This document shows positions 29,135 through 38,108 of a stretch of 64,000 nucleotides of DNA, piece by piece. Position 1 is the stretch's first letter. Every line of letters starts with the position of its first letter. The notes under the pieces were generated by a model. That model saw only the letters and a list, made by a program, of their open reading frames with translations, was not told the origin of the DNA and searched no databases. The position numbers and the translations under genes are program-made. This DNA is from Pseudomonas arcuscaelestis (lineage in GTDB: Bacteria > Pseudomonadota > Gammaproteobacteria > Pseudomonadales > Pseudomonadaceae): the NCBI RefSeq assembly GCF_016881005.1, contig NZ_JACOPV010000022.1:35229-99228 (forward strand), written 5' to 3'.

Positions 29135-29241
29135 CATGAGCGTCAATTGTCGCCCCGGCCGCGACGATCCGGCGCCGGCGCGGCATAATCCTGAGTTAAT
29201 CCGCCTGCGCTTCACTGTCACTTTTAGTATTGAGACCCATC

Positions 29242-29925
29242 ATGCACGTATTGCTCTGCGAGGATGACGACCTGATTGCCAGCGGCATCGCCGCGGGCCT
29301 GACCGCTCAGGGCATGACTGTGGACAGGGTGGCCACGGCGGCTGCGGCGCAAGCCATGCTTCAGGCGGCGACTTTCGATGTCATGGTGCTGGACCTGGGA
29401 CTGCCCGATGAAGATGGGCTCAAGTTGCTGCAACGCCTGCGCCAGCAAGGTGAGAGTCTGCCGGTACTGGTGCTCACCGCGCGCGATGCAGTCACCGACC
29501 GGGTCGACGGCTTGCAGGCGGGTGCCGATGACTACTTGCTCAAACCCTTTGACCTGCGTGAGCTGGCCGCACGCTTGCATACCTTGCTGCGCCGGAGCGC
29601 AGGTCGGGCGGTGAATACCATCGAGCACGGCCCGCTCAGTTACGACCCCAGCAGTCGTGAAACCTGCCTTGGCGGCATACCGGTCGACCTGTCGCGCCGT
29701 GAGCAGGCACTGTTGCAGGCGCTTTTGCATAACCGCGGCCGGGTACTGTCCAGCGAGCAGTTGAAAGACAGCGTCTATGGCTTCGGTGACGAGGTGGAAA
29801 GTAATGCCCTGAACGTGCATATCCATCACCTGCGGCGCAAGTTGGGCAACGGTATCGTCGAAACCGTGCGCGGGCTGGGCTATCGCCTGGGGCCGGCGCA
29901 GTTGCCTGAGGACGTGCAGCGATGA
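29242..29925 (+). CDS. DsbR-like OmpR-family response regulator
   Basis: The product is 227 residues. The receiver domain (1-115) has the acidic pocket EDDD at 7-10, phospho-acceptor D51 in LDLGLPD, and K101-type lysine in LLKPFD. The winged helix (about 125-220) is of the OmpR/QseB class, with LHNRGRVLS and VHIHHLRRKLG. ATG at 29242 is preceded by a moderate site (GAGACCC). The stop overlaps the kinase start (ATGA). Its position opposite dsbD matches the DsbRS copper-responsive system described in P. aeruginosa, so control of the dsb genes is likely. Confidence 0.88.
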   Translation: MHVLLCEDDDLIASGIAAGLTAQGMTVDRVATAAAAQAMLQAATFDVMVLDLGLPDEDGLKLLQRLRQQGESLPVLVLTARDAVTDRVDGLQAGADDYLLKPFDLRELAARLHTLLRRSAGRAVNTIEHGPLSYDPSSRETCLGGIPVDLSRREQALLQALLHNRGRVLSSEQLKDSVYGFGDEVESNALNVHIHHLRRKLGNGIVETVRGLGYRLGPAQLPEDVQR

Positions 29926-31244
29926 GTTTGCGCGTACGCCTGACGCTGATACTGGGCACCGCTTTTGTGCTGATCTGGGCGCTGGCGGCAGCCTGGATGC
30001 TGCGCGACCTGCGTTATCAAATGATGTTCTCCCTGGACCAGCGTCTGGTGGCTTCGGCACGCATGGTTGCCGGCCTGATCGATCAGTTGCCACAACCACT
30101 GGTTGCCAAGGGCGAAGGCACGCAACTGAGTGCCGATCAGCTCAGCGTCCCGGATGGCATGGCCTGCCAGGTCAGTTCGCTGCGCGGTGAGATCATTGCC
30201 CGCAACCACGGTCAGGAACACGCCCTCAACGACGACCGCAGTGGCTTTCGTGACCAGACTATCGAAGGTGCGCGGTGGCGCACCTTTACCTATTACCGTG
30301 GTGATGTGCGTATAACAACGGCTGACCGTCATCAGGAGCGCGAGGCTTTGAACCGCTCGATCCTGCTGGCAGCATCGGCACCAGTATTGGTGGCATTGCT
30401 CGGCAGTCTGGGGTTGCTATGGATCGGCATCGGCAAGGGGCTGGCGCCGCTCAACCGTATGCGCGATGCCTTGCGCCGCCGCCGGCCCGATGCGCTGGAG
30501 CCTTTGCAAGTGCGTGCCTTGCCCAGTGAACTGCAGCCGCTACTGGACACCCAGAACCAGTTGTTCCTGCGCATTGCCCAGACCATCGAACGCGAACGGC
30601 GCCTGACCGACGATGCCGCCCATGAGCTGCGCACCCCGTTGACCGCTATCAAGACCCACCTGCAGGTAGCGCGGATGACCGACGGCGCCACGCGCGAGCA
30701 AGCTCTGGAACACGCAGAGCAGGGTGCCGATCGCTTGCACCGGACCTTGGAGCAGTTGCTCTTGCTGGCCCGGGTCGAAGGCAGTCTGTCTTTCGAAGAC
30801 GGCGTGCAGTGCAGTGCCGAGCAGGTGGCACGCCAAGCCATCCAGGACACCGGCTTGGGTGATTCGCAGCGCATTGCCCTGCAATTGGCCCCCGAGGCTG
30901 CCCGGGCATACCTGGATATGCCTTCACCCTTGGCCGTGACGGCCTTGCGCAACTTGCTCGACAATGCGTTGCGCCATACCCGTGGTCCCGAGCCTGTGGA
31001 GCTGGCGGTGCAGATGGAAAAAGGACAGGTGGCCTTCCAGGTGCGCGACCACGGCGCGGGTATTGCCGAACAGGATCTGGAGCGGCTCACCGAGCGTTTC
31101 TGGCGCAATGGACAAAGCGGCGGTTGTGGTCTGGGCCTGGCCATTGTCCAGGCCATTGTCCAGCGGTGCGCTGGCTCGCTGCACTTCGACAATCGCAGCG
31201 ACGGCCTACGGGTGCAGTTGAATATCCCTACGCGCGCTGTGTAA
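29922..31244 (+). CDS. DsbS-like sensor histidine kinase
   Basis: The product is 440 residues of the QseC/PmrB type. A first membrane helix (about 6-27), a periplasmic domain (28-155), a second helix (about 156-178), then HAMP, the dimerisation domain with H234 in DDAAHELRTPLTAIK, and the ATPase domain with NLLDNALRHT (N box), VRDHGAGI and GCGLGLAI. A lone cysteine at residue 82 in the periplasmic part matches the position I recall as copper-sensing in P. aeruginosa DsbS. It overlaps the regulator gene by four bases. Confidence 0.88.
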   Translation: MSLRVRLTLILGTAFVLIWALAAAWMLRDLRYQMMFSLDQRLVASARMVAGLIDQLPQPLVAKGEGTQLSADQLSVPDGMACQVSSLRGEIIARNHGQEHALNDDRSGFRDQTIEGARWRTFTYYRGDVRITTADRHQEREALNRSILLAASAPVLVALLGSLGLLWIGIGKGLAPLNRMRDALRRRRPDALEPLQVRALPSELQPLLDTQNQLFLRIAQTIERERRLTDDAAHELRTPLTAIKTHLQVARMTDGATREQALEHAEQGADRLHRTLEQLLLLARVEGSLSFEDGVQCSAEQVARQAIQDTGLGDSQRIALQLAPEAARAYLDMPSPLAVTALRNLLDNALRHTRGPEPVELAVQMEKGQVAFQVRDHGAGIAEQDLERLTERFWRNGQSGGCGLGLAIVQAIVQRCAGSLHFDNRSDGLRVQLNIPTRAV

Positions 31245-31257
31245 CCCACCGGAGGCA

Positions 31258-31298
31258 GGGCTGATTGACGCTTCATCGCTGAAGCGATCACACAGCCC
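31258..31298 (+). terminator. Probable terminator hairpin after the kinase gene
   Basis: An outer stem GGGCTG/CAGCCC encloses an inner stem CGCTTCA-TCGC-TGAAGCG. A run of seven T residues comes about 13 bases later rather than directly after the stem, so it is an imperfect terminator. Confidence 0.45.
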
Positions 31299-31322
31299 CG
31301 TGATAAAAGTATTTTTTTGGCC

Positions 31323-31346
31323 TAAATCCACTCGCACCTGAAGCGT
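31323..31346 (+). promoter_or_regulatory. PvdS-type iron-starvation promoter box of pvdH
   Basis: CCTAAATCC with TAAAT at 31323-31327, 16 bases, then CGT at 31344-31346 matches the extended PvdS consensus (CTAAATCCC and CGT). The pvdH start is 82 bases downstream. Confidence 0.85.
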
Positions 31347-31427
31347 TTTCCAAGCGAAAACACCCCGACACACCTCTGCGAGCAGGCGCGTGACGGGTAC
31401 ATCCGCTTGCTTGCGAGGGTTTCCCCG

Positions 31428-32840
31428 ATGTCAGTCGCTATCAGCCTTGCCCAGCCGTTGCCGGTGTCTTCAGACATGGCCGCGGTCGAAACGCTTTATC
31501 ACTTCCAAGAGTCGCCCTTGCTGACCCGCCAAAATCAGCAGGAATCCAATGCCCGCAGCTACCCGCGACGCATCCCCCTGGCGTTGAAAAAAGCCCGCGG
31601 CCTGTATGTTGAAGACGTTGAAGGCCGGCAGTTCATCGATTGTCTGGCCGGCGCCGGGACCTTGGCCCTTGGGCACAATCATCCGGTGGTGATCGAGGCC
31701 ATTCAGCAAGTGCTGGCCGATGAACTGCCCCTGCATACCCTCGACCTCACCACACCGGTCAAGGATCAGTTTGTCCAGGATCTGTTCGGCCTGTTGCCAG
31801 CAGCCTTGCGTGATGAGGCAAAGATTCAATTCTGCGGACCGACCGGTACCGATGCAGTGGAAGCGGCGCTGAAACTGGTGCGCACTGCCACCGGGCGCAC
31901 CACGGTGCTGTCGTTTCAGGGCGGATATCACGGTATGTCCCAGGGTGCGTTGAGCCTGATGGGCAGCCTGGGGCCGAAAAAACCCTTGGCGGCACTGTTG
32001 AGCAATGGCGTGCAATTTTTGCCTTATCCTTACGACTACCGCTGCCCGTTCGGCCTGGGTGGCGAGGCGGGGGTCAAGGTCAACCTGCATTACCTGGAAA
32101 ACCTGCTCAACGATCCGGAAGGCGGTGTGCAACTGCCGGCGGCGGTGATAGTTGAGGCTGTGCAAGGCGAAGGCGGGGTCATTCCCGCTGATCTGCAATG
32201 GCTGCGCGGGGTGCGACGCATTACCGAGAAAGCGGGCGTGGCATTGATTGTCGATGAAATCCAGAGCGGCTTTGCCCGCACCGGGAAAATGTTTGCCTTC
32301 GAGCACGCCGGAATCATTCCTGACGTCGTGGTGATGTCCAAGGCTATCGGCGGCAGTCTGCCGCTGGCCGTAGTGGTCTACCGCCAGTGGCTTGATACCT
32401 GGCAGCCAGGCGCGCATGCCGGTACCTTCCGCGGCAACCAGATGGCCATGGCCGCAGGTTCGGCTGTGATGAAGTACATCAAAGAGCATGACCTGTGCGC
32501 TCACGCCCAGGCGATGGGGGAGCGCCTGAGTGGGCATTTGCTGCGCCTGCAGGAACGCTTTGCACAGTTGGGGGACATCCGGGGTCGCGGCCTGATGCTG
32601 GGTGTCGAATTGGTCGATCCGGCAGGTGCGAAGGATGCTCAAGGGCATCCCGCAGCATGTGCGCAATTGGCTCCCCTGGTTCAGCGCGAATGCCTCAAGC
32701 GTGGCTTGATTCTTGAGTTGGGTGGTCGCCAGGGTGCTGTTGTGCGCTTCTTGCCGCCTTTGGTGATCACCGCTGAACAGGTTGACGAAGTGGCCGCTCG
32801 ATTCGAGCGTGCGCTGGGCGCGGCGGTGGCGAGTCTGTAG
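31428..32840 (+). CDS. pvdH: PvdH, L-2,4-diaminobutyrate:2-oxoglutarate aminotransferase
   Basis: The product is 470 residues of the class III aminotransferase fold. It makes 2,4-diaminobutyrate from aspartate semialdehyde and glutamate, the residue that module 4 of PvdL uses for the chromophore. Visible marks are GAGTLALGHNHP, the PLP phosphate pocket GPTGTDAVEAALK, FQGGYHGMS, the D-E pair in LIVDEIQSGFARTG and the Schiff-base lysine K305 in VVMSKAIGG. ATG at 31428 gives the family length; an in-frame upstream TTG lacks support. A strong PvdS box lies upstream. Confidence 0.93.
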   Translation: MSVAISLAQPLPVSSDMAAVETLYHFQESPLLTRQNQQESNARSYPRRIPLALKKARGLYVEDVEGRQFIDCLAGAGTLALGHNHPVVIEAIQQVLADELPLHTLDLTTPVKDQFVQDLFGLLPAALRDEAKIQFCGPTGTDAVEAALKLVRTATGRTTVLSFQGGYHGMSQGALSLMGSLGPKKPLAALLSNGVQFLPYPYDYRCPFGLGGEAGVKVNLHYLENLLNDPEGGVQLPAAVIVEAVQGEGGVIPADLQWLRGVRRITEKAGVALIVDEIQSGFARTGKMFAFEHAGIIPDVVVMSKAIGGSLPLAVVVYRQWLDTWQPGAHAGTFRGNQMAMAAGSAVMKYIKEHDLCAHAQAMGERLSGHLLRLQERFAQLGDIRGRGLMLGVELVDPAGAKDAQGHPAACAQLAPLVQRECLKRGLILELGGRQGAVVRFLPPLVITAEQVDEVAARFERALGAAVASL

Positions 32841-32843
32841 TTG

Positions 32844-32905
32844 ATCGCGGGTCAAGCCCGCACCTACCCAGCTGTGCACAACCGGTAGGTATGGGCCTGC
32901 TCCCG
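32844..32905. repeat. REP-like inverted repeat pair after pvdH
   Basis: GCGGG-TCAAG-CCCGC at 32847-32861 is a typical REP core. The following ACCTACC (32862-32868) pairs with GGTAGGT (32884-32890), and a second CG-rich piece with GCTCCCG follows. This is the common REP-type element of pseudomonads and probably closes the pvdH transcript. Confidence 0.65.
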
Positions 32906-32999
32906 AACTTGAGAATCTGCTGGTCGATGTCCTCGTCTAGAAAGAATTTACCTTGGAAACCCATGCTCGCGTGTATGGATTAGCTGTCACCCCGGCGCT

Positions 33000-33023
33000 T
33001 AAATTTCCTTCGGCTCGATACGT
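33000..33023 (+). promoter_or_regulatory. PvdS-type iron-starvation promoter box of pvdP
   Basis: TAAAT at 33000-33004, 16 bases, then CGT at 33021-33023 is an exact core match, 46 bases before the pvdP ATG. It implies that pvdP is transcribed separately from pvdH. Confidence 0.8.
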
Positions 33024-33068
33024 TCTAGCTTGGATACCGCCTGCTTTATGGCGCAAACGGGTAGGACA

Positions 33069-34691
33069 ATGACGATATCGCGGCGAGGTTTCATGGCGGG
33101 GCTGGCAGTAGCAGGTGCAGCGGTGCCCGCAGCCTACTATGCGCACAAGGAACTGACCCACGATCCTGAGGACGATATCGTTACCCCAGGTGAGGCCAGT
33201 GTCGAATTGGCCGACCTTGCCGGCCAGCAACTGGCAGATCAGTTGCGTGGTGTGTGGGACTTGCGCCTGTCCGGCAGCCAGGGCGCGATTGCAGGCTTAC
33301 CCGAACAAGGCCTGCAACTTTATCTGGACGTTGCCACCAAAGGACGGGGTTTGCGCGGCTTCGTCGATGAAAAGAGCCGCCTGGAAGGGCCGGGTCCCGT
33401 GGCTTACCGAGTGCTGGGCGATCTTGTTGGCGCCTCCAGTGCGCAGATTCGTTGGCGCTTGTTGAGCAATCAGGGCGGCCCAGGCTACGAGTGTGTCGCC
33501 AGTCTGGATGAAGTGTGGGGCAACTTCGCCAATGCCGGCAGCGCCAGCTTGAGTGGTCGCCTTCAGCCGCTGCAGTGTTCCCTGGCGTTGCCGCTGCTGG
33601 ACAGCCATTTCGTCGCGGTCAAACGGCAATTCCCCGAGGCCCGCGAGCGTCTACCCTATACCCCGGAACTCCAGGCTTGGGTGATCAGTGCCGAGCATCG
33701 CTTGTTTCACCAGCTCTGGCATGCAACGCGTGACAAGTGGCACAACCTTTCTGAACGAAAACAGGGGGCCTTGCGCGGGCTGGGATGGCAGCCCGGGCCG
33801 CGCGACCATGAGCGCGATGCCCGCGGGCCGCGTAAGCATCGCAATGGCTCGGGTATCGATTTTCTGTTCATGCACCGGCATATGCTCGGTACCGCGCGCA
33901 CTCTGCAGGACCTGCCATCCTGGCCACATTTTCCCAGGCCAAGGCCTGCGGTCGAGCAAGACCGCCAAGGTTTCGCTCGTTACTTTGACAACCATGACGG
34001 AAATTGCGTACCGCCCACCTGGCTTGCGCCGGACGATGAGGCGTATGGGCAATGGGTGTCTGCGATCAAAGCGGGGGAAACCTACTGCAGCAATTTTCAA
34101 GTCTGGGAATCCCAGTACCAGGATCCGCACTACCTGTCGAAGCTGACGCTCGGTGCGTTTGGTTCTGAGCTGGAGATGAACCTGCATGACTGGTTGCACA
34201 TGTGCTGGGCCTCAGTGCCCCGTGATCCAGTCAATGGTGCGCCGGTACCGTTTGCGCGTGATCCTTCCGATTTCGGTTCACGTTGGTTCGGCGCGCAGAA
34301 CGACTTTCTCGGCGATCCGTTTTCGTCCCATGTGAGCCCGGTGTTCTGGGGCTTCCATGGCTGGATCGATGATCGTATCGACGACTGGTACCGCGCCCAT
34401 GAACGGCACAACCCAGGCCAGGTGCAGAGGCTTGAGGTCAATGGTGTGCAATGGTTTGCCCCAGGGCGTTGGGTCGAGGTGGAAGACCCGTGGCTTGGGC
34501 CCGTGACCCATGGCTGCAGCACTGTGCCAGGTGCGTTCCCGGGCAAGTCGGTGGAGATGGATGTGGAAACCATGAAGCTTGCCTTGCGCATCACCTTTGG
34601 CGATGAAGACAACATTGGTAATTGGGTCCGGCGTGTGCCGCAGCGGCCGTGGTATGCCCGCCATCTGTCACTGCGCGGGATCGTTTCCTGA
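33069..34691 (+). CDS. pvdP: PvdP, periplasmic tyrosinase of pyoverdine chromophore maturation
   Basis: The product is 540 residues; P. aeruginosa PvdP has 544. A twin-arginine signal (SRRGFMAGLAVAGAA) at the start fits export of a folded copper enzyme. Candidate copper histidines are H210, H214 and H218 in HRLFHQLWH, H269/H271 in MHRHMLG, H373 and H377 in LHDWLHM, and H430 in the FWGFHGWIDD segment typical of tyrosinase CuB. PvdP oxidises ferribactin and dihydropyoverdine to the fluorescent chromophore. ATG at 33069 follows TAGGAC; an upstream ATG at 33030 would spoil the Tat signal. It converges with opmQ. Confidence 0.93.
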   Translation: MTISRRGFMAGLAVAGAAVPAAYYAHKELTHDPEDDIVTPGEASVELADLAGQQLADQLRGVWDLRLSGSQGAIAGLPEQGLQLYLDVATKGRGLRGFVDEKSRLEGPGPVAYRVLGDLVGASSAQIRWRLLSNQGGPGYECVASLDEVWGNFANAGSASLSGRLQPLQCSLALPLLDSHFVAVKRQFPEARERLPYTPELQAWVISAEHRLFHQLWHATRDKWHNLSERKQGALRGLGWQPGPRDHERDARGPRKHRNGSGIDFLFMHRHMLGTARTLQDLPSWPHFPRPRPAVEQDRQGFARYFDNHDGNCVPPTWLAPDDEAYGQWVSAIKAGETYCSNFQVWESQYQDPHYLSKLTLGAFGSELEMNLHDWLHMCWASVPRDPVNGAPVPFARDPSDFGSRWFGAQNDFLGDPFSSHVSPVFWGFHGWIDDRIDDWYRAHERHNPGQVQRLEVNGVQWFAPGRWVEVEDPWLGPVTHGCSTVPGAFPGKSVEMDVETMKLALRITFGDEDNIGNWVRRVPQRPWYARHLSLRGIVS

Positions 34692-34696
34692 AGCCA

Positions 34697-34723
34697 TTGC
34701 GGGGCAGAGGGCTTGCCCCGCGA
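34697..34723. terminator. Bidirectional hairpin between pvdP and opmQ
   Basis: GCGGGGCA pairs with TGCCCCGC around a 7-base loop, extended by two more pairs. It sits in the 39 bases between two converging genes. It has REP-like sequence and no T tract. Confidence 0.6.
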
Positions 34724-34730
34724 AAGCCTG

Positions 34731-36137
34731 TCAGCGACTGACTTGCCAACCGCCTCCCAGTGCTTTGTACAGCGCTACGCTGCCCTGCAATCGTGCCAGG
34801 CGCAATTGCACTTGTTGGTCCTGCGCCTGGTAGAGCGTGCGCTGCGTTTCCAGAACGGTCAGCAAGGTTTCGGCGCCGGCCTGATAGCGGCTTTCTGAAA
34901 GCGTGAAGGCGGTGCGAGCCTGTTCGACTTCCTGATCCTGCCACTGGCGCTGCTCGTCTACCCCGCTAATGCCATTGAGCGCCTTCTCGACGTCGGCAAA
35001 GCCTGCAACGATGCTGCTGCGATAGTCCTGCAACAACTCCTCCTGCCTGGCGCTGGCCTTTTCCCGCTCGGCGCGCAGGCGACCATTGTTGAAGATCGGC
35101 GCAGCCACGCCCGCGGTCAGGGCGTAGTAGGGGCTGCGTAGAATCTGCGAAAAGGTTTCGGCTCCCGAGCCTAGGTCGGCACCCAGGGTAAGGCTGGGCA
35201 GCATGGCTGCGCGTGCCACCTGGACATTGGCCTGGGCTGCGGCCAGGCGCGCTTCGGCTGCGGCGATATCGGGCCGGCGTGCCAACAGTTGGCTGGGAAC
35301 GCCGCTCCCAATTTCGGGCCAGCGCACGGCGTGCAATGACTCCTGGATCGGTGACAACTCTTGCACAGGCTCGCCAAGCAGCGTGGCCAGGGTGATGCGC
35401 GCTTCTTGCAGTTGCTGCTCGAACAACGGTACCTGACGCGCTTGACCGGCCACCAGGCTGCGTTGCTGGGCCAGTTCCAGAGCCGTCGCCGAACCCGAGT
35501 CGTAGCGGGTCTGCACCAGGCGCAGCACGTCCCGGGCGTTGGCCAGGTTGAGCTGGGCAATACGCACTTGTTCGGTCAGTGCCAAGCTCTGCAGGTAACT
35601 TTCTGCAACGCCGCTGAGCAGGGTCAGTTCAACCGTCTCACGGTCGTATTGGCTGGCATCCAGATCGAGCAGGGCGCTGTCGCGTGCGGCGACTTTGCCA
35701 CCCCAGAAGTCGACTTCGTAACTGGCACTCAGGCGAGTGCTGAAGGTGGTGCTGGTACGTTCACTGTTATTACCGTCGGCCTGGTTGAAATCCGTGCCGC
35801 GCATCTGGTGCTGGCGACGGCCATCCAGGCCAAACTTGACCTCCGGCAGCAGCGGTGCGCCCGCGATAACCGCGGAGGCCTGGGCTTGACGAACCCTGGC
35901 CACTGCGGCGGCAAGATCGAAGCTGTTGTGCCGCGCTTGTTCAATCAGTTGGTTGAGCGGGGCGCTGGCGAATTGCTGCCACCAATCCTGTTGCGGCAGT
36001 GACTGCAGCAGATTGCTGCTGGAGCCTTGCCATTGTTTGGGTGCCTCCAGGCCGCTTTGCGGCGGTGTGCGGTTGTAGCTGCAGGCAGTAATAAGCAAGC
36101 TGATGGACAACACACTGAGGCGGCTGGGCAGGTTCAT
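34731..36137 (-). CDS. opmQ: OpmQ, outer-membrane factor of the PvdRT-OpmQ efflux system
   Basis: The product is 468 residues with a lipoprotein signal (SISLLITAC, cysteine at about 19) and two outer-membrane efflux protein repeats of the TolC/OprM class, with the conserved LARRPDIAAAEARLAAAQAN stretch near 270-290 and long coiled-coil helices. PvdRT-OpmQ is known to recycle and secrete pyoverdine from the periplasm. The gene lies three bases after the pvdT stop codon and is the last of the pvdR-pvdT-opmQ operon. Confidence 0.93.
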   Translation of the reverse strand: MNLPSRLSVLSISLLITACSYNRTPPQSGLEAPKQWQGSSSNLLQSLPQQDWWQQFASAPLNQLIEQARHNSFDLAAAVARVRQAQASAVIAGAPLLPEVKFGLDGRRQHQMRGTDFNQADGNNSERTSTTFSTRLSASYEVDFWGGKVAARDSALLDLDASQYDRETVELTLLSGVAESYLQSLALTEQVRIAQLNLANARDVLRLVQTRYDSGSATALELAQQRSLVAGQARQVPLFEQQLQEARITLATLLGEPVQELSPIQESLHAVRWPEIGSGVPSQLLARRPDIAAAEARLAAAQANVQVARAAMLPSLTLGADLGSGAETFSQILRSPYYALTAGVAAPIFNNGRLRAEREKASARQEELLQDYRSSIVAGFADVEKALNGISGVDEQRQWQDQEVEQARTAFTLSESRYQAGAETLLTVLETQRTLYQAQDQQVQLRLARLQGSVALYKALGGGWQVSR

Positions 36138-36140
36138 TGA

Positions 36141-38108
36141 TTATTCGCTGGTAAGGGCTTTGACTGGGTCGAGACGGGCGGCCTTGCGCGCCGGCATAAA
36201 GCCGAACACCACACCGGTGAACACTGCGCAGGCAAAGGCGCCGAGTACGGCCGCCAGGGAAAAGGCCACGGCAATGTCGCCAAGCAGCAACACGCCTCCA
36301 ATCATCAAGGCAAGGGCAATGCCGGTAATGCCGCCGACCATCGACAGCAGTACGGCCTCGCTGAGGAACTGACGCAGAATGTCACGCTGCCTGGCGCCCG
36401 TGGCCATGCGGATACCGATCTCACGCGTGCGTTCGCGCACGGTCATCAACATGATGTTCATTACACCAATACCGCCAACCAGCAGCGAAATCGCGGCAAT
36501 CGAGCCGAGCATCAGCGACAGGGTGTTCTGGGTTCGCGCTTCAGCCTGGATCAGTGCTGCGTCGTTGCTCAGTTCGTAGTCGTGCTTGCCGTTGTGCAGC
36601 TTGCGCATCAGTTTGTTGATTGCCGCTTCGGTTTGCGCAACGCGTTGGGAGTCGCTGGCAGCAATCGTGACGTATTCCGGATTACGGCTGCCGAACAGGC
36701 GAATGGCCGCCGCGGAGTAGGGCACCACGATACGTTCGTCGCTGTCCTGATCACCGGAACTGGCGCCTTTGCCTTTGAGGATGCCCACGACCTGGAACGG
36801 TACGTTCTCCACCAGGATGTACTGGCCGATCGGGTTGATCTGCGTACCGAACAGCTTCTCTTTGACCTTCTGGCCGATAACGGCGACAGCGGCAGCGGCG
36901 CGTTCATCGGCCTCGGTAAAAAAGCTGCCCTCGACCACCGGCCAGTTGAATATCTCGCAGAAGTAGGTGTTGTTGCCACCCACATAAAACTGTTGGTTAT
37001 TGTTGCCGTAACGCACCATCAGGGTGTTGCCGATCACTGGCATGATCATCTTGACCTGGGGCAGGCTGCCAACTGCAGCGACATCGTCGAGGGTAACGAT
37101 GCCGGCAGGTTCGCGCAGGGTCGGTGCGCTGCCACTGAGGTAGAGAATGTTGGAACCAAATGCGGCCATTTGCGCCATGACCTGACGCTTGCTTCCTTCG
37201 CCAACGGCGAGCATGACTACAACCGAGGCTACACCGATAACGATGCCGAGCAAGGTCAGCGCGGTACGGAAGCGATTGATCCACATGACCCGCCAGGCGG
37301 CTTGCAGTGACTCGAGCAGCTCGCCTTTCCAGGCACCGCTGTAAGTTGCACCTTGATCCAGGCGTTGGCGCAGGTCTTCGGCCTGCAAGCCTGTGTGCTG
37401 TTCCTGGGCACTGGCGTTTTCACTGGCCGAGTCGCTGAGGATCAAGCCATCACGGATCTCGATGACCCGCTTGGCCCGTGCCGCCACTTCTCGATCGTGG
37501 GTAATGAGGATAACCACATGGCCTTGGCTCGCCAGTTCATCCAGTAACGCCATGACCTCGGCACCGCTCTGGCTGTCGAGGGCGCCGGTAGGTTCGTCGG
37601 CAAGAATGATGTGGCCGCCGTTCATCAGTGCCCGCGCAATAGAAACCCGTTGCTGCTGACCGCCTGAGAGCTGATGTGGACGGTTGCCGGTACGGCTGGC
37701 CAGGCCCAGGCGTTCGAGCAAGGCTGCTGCGCGAGCGTGACGCTCATCGGCGGGGGTGCCGGCGTAGATGGCCGGCATTTCGACATTCTCTTGCGCCGAG
37801 CCCGAGGCAATCAGGTGGTAGCCCTGGAAGACGAAACCGAATGCTTCGCGGCGAAGCCACGCCAGTTCATCGCTGTCCAGTTCGGCAACGTCCTTGCCGG
37901 CGAACAGGTACTGACCTGAGGTCGGCCGATCAAGACAACCGAGAATGTTCATCAGCGTTGACTTGCCGGAGCCGGAGGCGCCGACAATGGCGACGAACTC
38001 TCCAGGATGGATGGCCAGGCTGATGCCGCGTACCACCTCGACCTTGGGCGTATCGACGCCTCCGTAGGATTTACGGATGTCGCGCAGTTCGATCAACGGG
38101 GTGCTCAT
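36141..38108 (-). CDS. pvdT: PvdT, MacB-type ABC transporter of pyoverdine
   Basis: The product is 655 residues. The ATPase domain (1-230) shows Walker A GASGSGKSTL, the LSGGQQQRVSIARAL signature and Walker B IILADEPTGALD. Four membrane helices follow: one at about 280-300 preceding a large periplasmic domain, and three at the C terminus in the FtsX arrangement (near 530-560, 585-605, 615-640). It powers PvdR and OpmQ. The start is one base from the pvdR stop codon, so translation is tightly coupled. Confidence 0.94.
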   Translation of the reverse strand: MSTPLIELRDIRKSYGGVDTPKVEVVRGISLAIHPGEFVAIVGASGSGKSTLMNILGCLDRPTSGQYLFAGKDVAELDSDELAWLRREAFGFVFQGYHLIASGSAQENVEMPAIYAGTPADERHARAAALLERLGLASRTGNRPHQLSGGQQQRVSIARALMNGGHIILADEPTGALDSQSGAEVMALLDELASQGHVVILITHDREVAARAKRVIEIRDGLILSDSASENASAQEQHTGLQAEDLRQRLDQGATYSGAWKGELLESLQAAWRVMWINRFRTALTLLGIVIGVASVVVMLAVGEGSKRQVMAQMAAFGSNILYLSGSAPTLREPAGIVTLDDVAAVGSLPQVKMIMPVIGNTLMVRYGNNNQQFYVGGNNTYFCEIFNWPVVEGSFFTEADERAAAAVAVIGQKVKEKLFGTQINPIGQYILVENVPFQVVGILKGKGASSGDQDSDERIVVPYSAAAIRLFGSRNPEYVTIAASDSQRVAQTEAAINKLMRKLHNGKHDYELSNDAALIQAEARTQNTLSLMLGSIAAISLLVGGIGVMNIMLMTVRERTREIGIRMATGARQRDILRQFLSEAVLLSMVGGITGIALALMIGGVLLLGDIAVAFSLAAVLGAFACAVFTGVVFGFMPARKAARLDPVKALTSE

